DNA of 64,000 nucleotides, taken from the NCBI GenBank assembly GCA_963169235.1, contig CAUJCX010000003.1, positions 1 to 64,000 on the forward strand, written 5' to 3'. The position numbers were made by a program, and so were the translations under genes. Origin of the DNA: Actinomycetota bacterium (lineage in GTDB: Bacteria > Actinomycetota > Thermoleophilia > Miltoncostaeales > Miltoncostaeaceae). This document shows, in pieces, positions 1 through 5,718 of this stretch (its first letter is position 1; each line of letters begins with the position of its first letter). The notes beneath the pieces were generated by a model that saw only the letters and a list, made by a program, of their open reading frames with translations, was not told where the DNA came from and searched no databases.

Positions 1-29
1 CCGCGACCGACCTCACACCCGCCGGGAGG

Positions 30-57
30 TTGCGCGCCCCTCCGCGTGACCTATAAT
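30..57 (+). promoter_or_regulatory. promoter of tRNA-Ala
   Basis: A -35-like TTGCGC lies at 30-35 and a perfect TATAAT at 52-57, separated by 16 bases. The tRNA begins 11 bases after the -10 hexamer. This is the only perfect consensus -10 noticed in the window and suits a strong stable-RNA promoter. Confidence 0.7.
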
Positions 58-68
58 CGGCAACCCCA

Positions 69-141
69 GGGGGATTAGCTCAGCTGGGAGAGCGTCGCGC
101 TGGCAGCGCGAAGGTCACCGGTTCGATCCCGGTATCCTCCA
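69..141 (+). tRNA. tRNA-Ala (anticodon GGC)
   Basis: The cloverleaf can be drawn base by base. The acceptor stem is GGGGGAT with ATCCTCC (one G-U pair) plus discriminator A, the D stem is GCTC/GAGC, and the anticodon stem is TCGCG/CGCGA around the loop CTGGCAG. The T arm is ACCGG-TTCGATC-CCGGT. The anticodon GGC reads GCC/GCU alanine codons, which are very abundant in this genome. No CCA is encoded, so it must be added after transcription. The DNA after its 3' end looks accessory, and tRNA 3' ends are common integration sites, but no repeated copy of the tRNA end was found. Confidence 0.95.
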
Positions 142-245
142 CTCGCGGTATCTTCCGTGCTCATGGCGTTGTCGATAGCGTCGGCGGCGTCTGGCACCAC
201 GATCCGGGCCCGTCATGTGCCCGACAGCGGCCCGGGTTCCTCGAG

Positions 246-511
246 TCAGCTCGTGGGCTTGCCGAGCAGCGCCCCCGTGCAGATGTCGAGGATGGTCGTG
301 TTGTCGCGGTGCCCGCGAGGTCCCGGATGAGGGCGACGACCAGCCACAGCGTTCCGGGGACATTGGCGGAGCCGATGCAGATGCGCGGTCTCGGGCCGTC
401 AGGGTTGGTGAAGTGGATCAACTCCGCCGTGAAATCGGAAGAAGCGTGGTCCCGGGCCAGGCAGCAGTACGTTGCGGGAATGTGCAGCCCGCAAGGGTCT
501 GCACATTCCAC
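246..511 (-). pseudogene. possible frameshifted small gene, unknown
   Basis: Reading the minus strand from a GTG at 511 gives protein-like sequence through VPGTLWLVVALIRDLAG. That frame then runs into arginine/serine-rich text, whereas a one-base shift near 300-310 gives DNTTILDICTGALLGKPTS and a TGA at 246-248. This fits a short gene (about 85 residues) with one frameshift, but I recognise no family and the coding signal is weak. It could also be chance. Confidence 0.25.
477..509. repeat. 14-bp hairpin in the tRNA-adjacent region
   Basis: GGAATGTGCAGCCC (477-490) pairs with GGGTCTGCACATTCC (495-509) across a GCAA loop, with a single bulged T at 498. GCAA is a stable GNRA tetraloop, so the RNA could fold strongly on either strand. 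There is no T-tract after it. It might be a small structured RNA, a terminator-like element or the end of a mobile element. Confidence 0.6.
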
Positions 512-610
512 CGACCGTGTAAGGCCCCCATCGCAATGGGTTGACCCGCAAGGCTGAGTGCCGATGCGGGATGCCCTTGAGGCTGTTCTCAGAGACGAAG
601 GGTGGGTGAC

Positions 611-754
611 GTGACGGACGACAGAATCACGGATGCCGGGGAACGCTTCGCCCGTCCACTGATGGCGGCAACGCCGGAGGAGCTCGCGGAGTGGAAGGCG
701 AGCTTTGTCGACATCCCGGAGCCAGGCATCCCCGATGAGGAGGATGACGAGTGA
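611..754 (+). CDS. small acidic hypothetical protein
   Basis: A 47-residue reading frame starts at GTG 611 and ends with a strongly acidic tail (DEEDDE). The antisense strand reads as serine-rich text, the usual shadow of real acidic coding sequence, which supports the plus strand. Its stop overlaps a following GTG as GTGA at 751, the arrangement of a coupled two-gene unit. The size and overlap resemble antitoxin genes in toxin-antitoxin pairs, but no family is recognised and the partner appears frameshifted. Confidence 0.4.
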   Translation: MTDDRITDAGERFARPLMAATPEELAEWKASFVDIPEPGIPDEEDDE

Positions 755-965
755 CCACGGACACCACCCCCGTCCTGTCCGGACTCCCCCCTCGCATCCA
801 TCGTTGCCGGTGACACCGTCCTGACGCAGGGTAGGACGGCGAGCTGGCAGTCCAAGATGATGGGGATCGAGACCTGGGCTCGCCAGCCCACGTTGCGCGC
901 CCTCATCGCCGCGGTCGGCCGGTACATGGCCCACAGGGTGCCCTGCGGCCCTCGGGCCGGGCAAA
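751..965 (+). pseudogene. frameshifted partner of the small acidic gene
   Basis: Starting at GTG 751 the frame reads VTTDTTPVLSGLPP and then meets a stop at 811-813. Changing frame within the run of six C (786-791) gives LASIVAGDTVLTQGR and then protein-like sequence to about position 965, including an IETWARQPTLRALIAAVG stretch. The second frame is also the frame of the polymerase gene starting at 1046. The pattern suggests a gene inactivated by an indel in a C-run, although a sequencing error is possible. The family is not recognised. Confidence 0.35.
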
Positions 966-1045
966 AGGGCGCGGCCGGGAGGTGGGCGCGCCCGCCGGGA
1001 TCGGCGCGGTCGTGTGCGCCGGCTTCGCGTGCCATGCTCACCGGC

Positions 1046-2074
1046 ATGGCGGCACGGGACGAGACGATCATCGACGCCGGCGGACGCGACGTGCGCGTGT
1101 CGAGCCCCGGGAAGGTCTACTTCCCCGAGCACGACGGGCATCCGGCGATCACGAAGCTCGACGTGGTGATGTACTACCAGCAGGTGGCCGGCGCAGCGCT
1201 GCGCGGCCTGCGAGAGCGACCCACCGTGATGAAGCGCTGGGTCGACGGCATCACGGGCGAGTTCTTCTTCCAGAAGCGCGTCCCGAAGAACGCCCCCGAG
1301 TGGCTCCAGACGGCCACCGTCACGTTCCCCAGCGGCCGCAGCGCCACCGAGCTGGTGTGTACCGAGCAGGCCCACCTGGCGTGGGCGAACAACCTGGGCG
1401 TCATCGACTTCAACCCGTGGCCCGTGCGCCGGGGCGACCTCGACCACCCGGACGAGCTGCGGGTCGACCTCGACCCGTCCCCGGATGCGACGTGGGCCGA
1501 CGTGCGCGACGTCGCGATGGTGGTGCGCGACGTCCTGGCCGACCACGGCATGGTGGGCTACCCCAAGACGTCGGGGTCGCGCGGCATCCACGTGTACGTG
1601 CGCATCGTGGCCGACCACGACTTCACCGAGGTGCGCCGCGCGGCGCTGGCGCTGGCCCGCGAGGTGGAGCGGCGCGTGCCCGCCCAGGCGACGTCCAAGT
1701 GGTGGAAGGAGGAGCGCTCCGGCGTGTTCCTCGACTACAACCAGAACGCCCGCGACCGCACCGTGGCGTCGGTGTGCTCGGTGCGCCCGGTCCCCGGGGC
1801 GTGGGTGTCGATGCCGCTGTCGTGGGCGCAGGTGCCGGAGTGCGAGCTGGGCGACTTCACGCTGCGCAACGTGCCCGCGTTGCTGGCGGCGGACGGTGAC
1901 CCCCACGCCACCATCGACGACGAGGCGTTCGACCTCGCCCCGCTACTCGACCTCGCCCGCCGGGACGAGGAGGAGGGCCTCGGCGACGCCCCGTGGCCCC
2001 CGCACTTCCGCAAGCAACGCGGCGAGGGCCCCCGCGTGCAACCCAGCCGGGCCCGCCGGTCACCCGACGGCTAG
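1046..2074 (+). CDS. ligD: LigD-type NHEJ polymerase domain protein
   Basis: This 342-residue stand-alone polymerase belongs to the archaeo-eukaryotic primase superfamily. It corresponds to the polymerase domain of bacterial LigD, which fills gaps and adds ribonucleotides during non-homologous end joining. The metal-binding aspartates are D141 and D143 in VDLDPS plus D230 in VFLDYNQNARD. The nucleotide-binding KTSGSRGIHVYV stretch is at about 174-185. The start ATG 1046 places the conserved VRVSSPGKVYFPE near residue 20; ATG 1034 adds only four residues. No nuclease or ligase domain is attached. The ligase is the converging gene 10 bases downstream. No Ku gene is in the window. Confidence 0.93.
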   Translation: MAARDETIIDAGGRDVRVSSPGKVYFPEHDGHPAITKLDVVMYYQQVAGAALRGLRERPTVMKRWVDGITGEFFFQKRVPKNAPEWLQTATVTFPSGRSATELVCTEQAHLAWANNLGVIDFNPWPVRRGDLDHPDELRVDLDPSPDATWADVRDVAMVVRDVLADHGMVGYPKTSGSRGIHVYVRIVADHDFTEVRRAALALAREVERRVPAQATSKWWKEERSGVFLDYNQNARDRTVASVCSVRPVPGAWVSMPLSWAQVPECELGDFTLRNVPALLAADGDPHATIDDEAFDLAPLLDLARRDEEEGLGDAPWPPHFRKQRGEGPRVQPSRARRSPDG

Positions 2075-2084
2075 ACCCACCTGT

Positions 2085-3056
2085 TCACCCTTCGATCTGA
2101 TCGAGGGTGCATTCGCCCGGCGGCTTGTCGTCGCGCCAGCGCACGAGCTTGGCCCCGTGCCGGATGCGCGTGCCGGACACCTGGTCGAACGCGATCTCGA
2201 CCACCCGCTCGGGCCGCAACTCCACCCACTGCAGGTCCTCCTCGTTGCGCCAGCGGCTGGGATCGGCCTGCCCCGAGCGACCGGTGGCCAGCGGCGCCAG
2301 CTCATCGACCAGGGCACGCTTCTCGGCCGCCTTCAGCCCGGACGTGTGGCCCACCACGCGCAGGTCCCCGCCGGCGTCGTACACGCCCAGCATCAGCGAG
2401 CCGACCGTGTCGGGCTCCTTACCGGGCCGGTAGCCCACCACCACGCAGTCGGCCGTGCGCAGCCGCTTCACCTTCACCGCGCCCTTGCGCTGGCCGGGGC
2501 GGTACGGCGCGTCGCCCTCCTTCGCCACCACGCCCTCGAAGCGACCGGTCAGCCACTGCGCAGCGCGGTCGGGGTCGTCCACCTGTGGCACCAGCGTCAC
2601 CGACCGCGCGTCCGCCCACGCGGCGATCAAGGCCTCCAGGGTGCGCCGGCGGTCGGCGAACGGCCGGTCCATCAGCACGTCGTCGTCCACCGCCACCACG
2701 TCGAACACGGCGAACGCGGCCGGCAACTCGCGGGCCAGGCGCGCGATGCGCGAGGCCGCCGGATGGATGCGCTGGCTGAGCGCGTTGAAGTCCTCCGCCT
2801 GCGGCGCACCCGCGTCGGCCGCGATCACCAACTCGCCGTCGAGCACGAAGCGCCCCGAGGGGAACGCCACCTCGGGGAAGTAGCGGGTGAGGTCCTTGCC
2901 GCCTCGGGAGATCAGCGTGCAGGCGTCGCCGTCGACGAACGCGATGACACGGAAGCCGTCGAGCTTGGGCTCGTACAGCCATCCGTCACCCACGGGCAGC
3001 GCGTCGGCCCGGCGGGCCAGCTGAGGGGCGAGCGGAGGGGTGAGTGGCAGGGGCAT
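2085..3056 (-). CDS. ligD: ATP-dependent DNA ligase, LigD-type ligase domain
   Basis: This 323-residue ATP-dependent ligase would seal nicks left after end joining. The adenylation motif EPKLDGFR carries the nucleophile K31. The family motifs FVLDGELV, EGVVAKEG and VKVKRL follow, then a C-terminal OB-fold region ending with the WRNEEDLQWVELRPE and GAKLVRWRDDK signatures. It starts at ATG 3056, with GAAGG six bases upstream as ribosome binding site. It converges on the polymerase gene, so the two activities normally fused in mycobacterial LigD are encoded separately here. Confidence 0.93.
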   Translation of the reverse strand: MPLPLTPPLAPQLARRADALPVGDGWLYEPKLDGFRVIAFVDGDACTLISRGGKDLTRYFPEVAFPSGRFVLDGELVIAADAGAPQAEDFNALSQRIHPAASRIARLARELPAAFAVFDVVAVDDDVLMDRPFADRRRTLEALIAAWADARSVTLVPQVDDPDRAAQWLTGRFEGVVAKEGDAPYRPGQRKGAVKVKRLRTADCVVVGYRPGKEPDTVGSLMLGVYDAGGDLRVVGHTSGLKAAEKRALVDELAPLATGRSGQADPSRWRNEEDLQWVELRPERVVEIAFDQVSGTRIRHGAKLVRWRDDKPPGECTLDQIEG

Positions 3057-3112
3057 CCGCAGCCTTCCGGTGCGACGCGGTCGAGTGGGGCACCGACCGC
3101 CCCGCGGGGCGA

Positions 3113-3385
3113 TCAGTCGGCCGGGGGCTGCCAGCGCAGGTCGATCACCAGCGACGCGTGGTGCTTGTTGCGGGTGAAGTCGAGCACCACGTTCACGGGA
3201 TCGCTGACGCGCGTCGGCGTCGTCCACTCGTCGTACGCCAGGTCGATGCGGCCCTTGGCGAACTGGTCGGCGAGATCGCGCAACTGGTGGGCGACCACCT
3301 GCCGCTCGGCGCTCTCGCGCAGGTCGAAGACGTGCTGGTTCACCGCGTCCCCCGGTTGGATGACGTCGGGCCGTCGTGCGGCCAC
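3113..3385 (-). CDS. amphi-Trp domain protein
   Basis: The C-terminal 70 residues (FDLRESAERQVVAHQLRDLA through LVIDLRW) match the amphi-Trp pattern: a helix rich in E, R and A, a glycine, strands, and a final amphipathic strand ending in tryptophan. These proteins are often encoded near ATP-dependent ligase/Ku genes; their function is not established. I chose GTG 3385 because TAGGGT ends eight bases before it, like other leaderless starts here. GTG 3343 with a GGGGGAC upstream (76 residues) and ATG 3454 are alternatives. Confidence 0.7.
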   Translation of the reverse strand: MAARRPDVIQPGDAVNQHVFDLRESAERQVVAHQLRDLADQFAKGRIDLAYDEWTTPTRVSDPVNVVLDFTRNKHHASLVIDLRWQPPAD

Positions 3386-3498
3386 ACCCACCCACCCTAG
3401 CGTTCCGGCACGCCGATCCACGGTGCGCGCCGCCCGCCGAACCGGGACATTCATCGCGGGACGCTTGGTTTTCGCCCCTGGGTGCCGATGGTGACGAT

Positions 3499-5271
3499 AT
3501 GAGCACCGAAACCACAGCTGCACGTGCGTGCCGGGCCGGCGTCGTCGGCGGAGAACTGGTCGTCGAGCCCGCTGCAGCCGGGGGCGGCCCCGCCCGCGTC
3601 GTGATCGGTGACGGCGTGACGCTGGTGGTTGACGGACGCCAGGTCCACGACCGTTGTGACCTCACGGGCGCCGAGACCGTGGAGGCGGTGCTGAAGGGCG
3701 AGCCTGGTCACAACGTGATCGAGGTGGCGCTGCGTGAACAGGGACTCGAGGCCGTGGTGACCGTGACGGCGGTGCCGGGCACCGAGTACGGACTCGCCGA
3801 CGTCGCGCCCGCCGAGCAGGTCACGCTGCGCCGCGAGGAGCGGATGGCCCCGCCGCCCGCGCCCCCCGAGGCCCGCGACGTGTCGGCCGCGCTGAGTGAG
3901 GCGCACGTCACCCACGGTGTCCTCCTGCGCGAGTTCGCGCCGTTCATCGCCGACCCGTACGCCACGCCCACCGTGCTCGCGCGCGGCACCGAGCCGGGAG
4001 CACCCATCGACGCCGTGCTGACGGCCCCGGCCATCGAGGAGGGGCGCAACAAGCCGTTCCACTGCGTGCGGGCAGGCGACCTGCTGGCGACGAAGACGCC
4101 GGCGGTTCCCGGAACCGACGGCACCGCTGTCACCGGGGTGTCCATCGCGGCCCGGGTGCCCGCCAACCCACCGCTGTCGGCCGGGGAGGGCGCCACCGCC
4201 GTCACCAGCGAGGACGGCACCGTGCGCGTCACCGCGACGCGCGACGGCAAGCCGGTGTTCGCCGACGGCGTGCTGCGGGTGGACGACTGCACCAGCTTCA
4301 ACGGCGACATCGACGTCGCCACCGGCGACGTCGCCGTGCTCGGCTCGCTCACCGTCAGCGGCGGCATCGACGACCGCCGCGTGTTCGCCTCCGGGTCGGT
4401 GGAGGTGGGTGGCGGCAACGAACGCGCCCACGTCACGGCGCTCGGCGGCGTCACGTTCACGGGCCCGCTGCTGCACTCCACCGTCATCGCGGGGCTGCGC
4501 CACAGCGCCGGCCTGCGCCTGACGGACCTGCTGCAGCCACACGTCGACGACCTACGGTCGTTCTGCGCCCAGGTCGCGCAGTTGCGCACCGCGGCGGCCG
4601 AGCGCGGCACTGAGATCCCGCTGACGGCCATCGGCCCGCGGGTCGGCGCGGCGTTCCCCCAGCTCGGCGGCGCGGTCGACGGGGTGCTCGCGCTCCTCGC
4701 CGAGGTCGGTGACGACGTGTTCGGCAAGGCCATGCGCGAAGATTTCATGCTGGCACGGGCGGTCCTCGTCGGCCAGAGCGACGTGGAGGTCGACCCGGTG
4801 GAGTTCGGTCGCGTCGCCCTGCACGCGGCGGGTGCGCTTCGCCGTGCGCTCACCGAGCCCCGGCCGAACGCCGTCGTGTCGTACCTGCAGAACTCCCACC
4901 TCGAGATCGCCGGCGACCTGGAGATCACCGGCCAGGGGGCGTTTACGTCCGACATGGTGGTCGGCGGCGACCTAAAGGCCGATGGCAACCGCTCCACCAT
5001 CCGCGGCGGCGTCACCACCGTGGGTGGCGAGGTGCGGGTGGCCGAGCTGGGCGGGCACGGCGGCGCACGGACGCTCGTGGTGCTCGACGGCGACACCAAG
5101 ACCCAGGACCGCCTGAAGGCCGAGCACGTCCATCCCGGTGTGCGAGTGCACATCAACGGGCTTGAGGTGGCGTTCGAGCTGGACGCGACGGCCGTGGTGC
5201 TCGGCGTCGACGCCGAGGGTCACATCTCGGGTGCCGAGCGGGCTACGGTCGGGGTTCCCTCGTCCGAATGA
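3499..5271 (+). CDS. FapA/DUF342 family protein
   Basis: This 590-residue protein has the DUF342 layout. An N-terminal region (to about 120) is followed by a conserved block with IEEGRNKPFH-like text at about 180-190, and GTDGTAVTG shortly after. Glycine-rich repeated beta turns follow (VAVLGSLTVSGG, FASGSVEVGGG, ITGQGAFTSDMVVGGDL), typical of a right-handed beta-helix. FapA-type proteins are linked to polymer or flagellar assembly or surface functions in other bacteria, but no flagellar genes are nearby, so its role here is open. It starts at ATG 3499 and its 3' end overlaps the opposing GNAT gene by 29 bases. Confidence 0.75.
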   Translation: MSTETTAARACRAGVVGGELVVEPAAAGGGPARVVIGDGVTLVVDGRQVHDRCDLTGAETVEAVLKGEPGHNVIEVALREQGLEAVVTVTAVPGTEYGLADVAPAEQVTLRREERMAPPPAPPEARDVSAALSEAHVTHGVLLREFAPFIADPYATPTVLARGTEPGAPIDAVLTAPAIEEGRNKPFHCVRAGDLLATKTPAVPGTDGTAVTGVSIAARVPANPPLSAGEGATAVTSEDGTVRVTATRDGKPVFADGVLRVDDCTSFNGDIDVATGDVAVLGSLTVSGGIDDRRVFASGSVEVGGGNERAHVTALGGVTFTGPLLHSTVIAGLRHSAGLRLTDLLQPHVDDLRSFCAQVAQLRTAAAERGTEIPLTAIGPRVGAAFPQLGGAVDGVLALLAEVGDDVFGKAMREDFMLARAVLVGQSDVEVDPVEFGRVALHAAGALRRALTEPRPNAVVSYLQNSHLEIAGDLEITGQGAFTSDMVVGGDLKADGNRSTIRGGVTTVGGEVRVAELGGHGGARTLVVLDGDTKTQDRLKAEHVHPGVRVHINGLEVAFELDATAVVLGVDAEGHISGAERATVGVPSSE

Positions 5272-5617
5272 ACGCCGTGAGGCCGAACGTGCCCACGGGG
5301 CGCATCCCCAGGCGGGTGTAGAAGCCCTCGGCACCACGCTCGGCGACCAGCACCTGGTGGTGCAGCCGATCGATGGGGTAGTGGTCGAGGAGCGCCTGGG
5401 TGATCTCCCGGCCGATGCCCTCGCCCTGCCGGTCGGGCGCCACCAGGATGTCGGCGATGTACACCGCGAACGCCTCGTCCGACAGCGTGCGCGCGTAGCC
5501 CACCACGCGGTCGCCCACCACGGCCACCACGTTGTACGACGAGTGCTGGATGGCCCGGCGAAGCCGTTCCGGGTCGTTGGCGTGGGTCCAGCCGTTCGAC
5601 CGGTACACGGCCACCAC
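5243..5617 (-). CDS. GNAT family N-acetyltransferase
   Basis: The acetyl-CoA-binding motif of GNAT enzymes is clear: DILVAPDRQGEGIGREITQALL (motif A), followed by LVAERGAEGFYTRLGMRPVG (motif B). The substrate cannot be inferred. The first canonical start is GTG 5617 (124 residues), but the same frame stays open upstream with family-like text (LPPDVTIRLYDAASDFDGV) back to position 5695. There an ATC lies seven bases after a minus-strand TATAGC, and no ATG, GTG or TTG occurs in that extension. The true start may therefore be non-canonical. The 3' end overlaps the FapA-like gene. Confidence 0.85.
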   Translation of the reverse strand: MVAVYRSNGWTHANDPERLRRAIQHSSYNVVAVVGDRVVGYARTLSDEAFAVYIADILVAPDRQGEGIGREITQALLDHYPIDRLHHQVLVAERGAEGFYTRLGMRPVGTFGLTAFIRTREPRP

Positions 5618-5703
5618 GCCGTCGAAGTCGGACGCGGCGTCGTACAGGCGGATGGTGACGTCGGGGGGGAGAGAGGACAGGTCGGGCCTCGGGATGGCGT
5701 GGC

Positions 5704-5709
5704 TATACT
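5704..5709 (+). promoter_or_regulatory. -10 element of leuS, short-leader or leaderless
   Basis: TATACT ends nine bases before the leuS ATG, so transcription should begin at about 5716, only three bases before the start codon. There is no room for a ribosome binding site or T-box. The overlapping complement reads TATAGC and could serve the divergent GNAT gene. Confidence 0.7.
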
Positions 5710-5718
5710 CGACGGCCG

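Larger units (their letters stand above)
142..610. other. poorly coding region after tRNA-Ala
   Basis: This stretch lacks the strong third-position GC pattern of its neighbours and has no complete convincing gene. It contains a long imperfect hairpin (477-509) and a possible broken minus-strand reading frame (246-511). No integrase, transposase or direct repeat of the tRNA end could be recognised. It may be residue of a past insertion next to the tRNA. Confidence 0.5.

Noticed and set aside
142-1045. Integrase or transposase gene beside tRNA-Ala
   Set aside because: No reading frame with catalytic motifs or attachment-site repeat could be found.
589-1071. 160-codon open frame on the minus strand upstream of the polymerase gene
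   Set aside because: Its serine-rich text is the antisense of acidic coding sequence on the plus strand and it matches no transposase or other family that I know.
161-1906. 581-codon minus-strand open frame
   Set aside because: It runs antisense to the LigD-type polymerase with histidine/arginine-rich content typical of shadow frames in GC-rich DNA.
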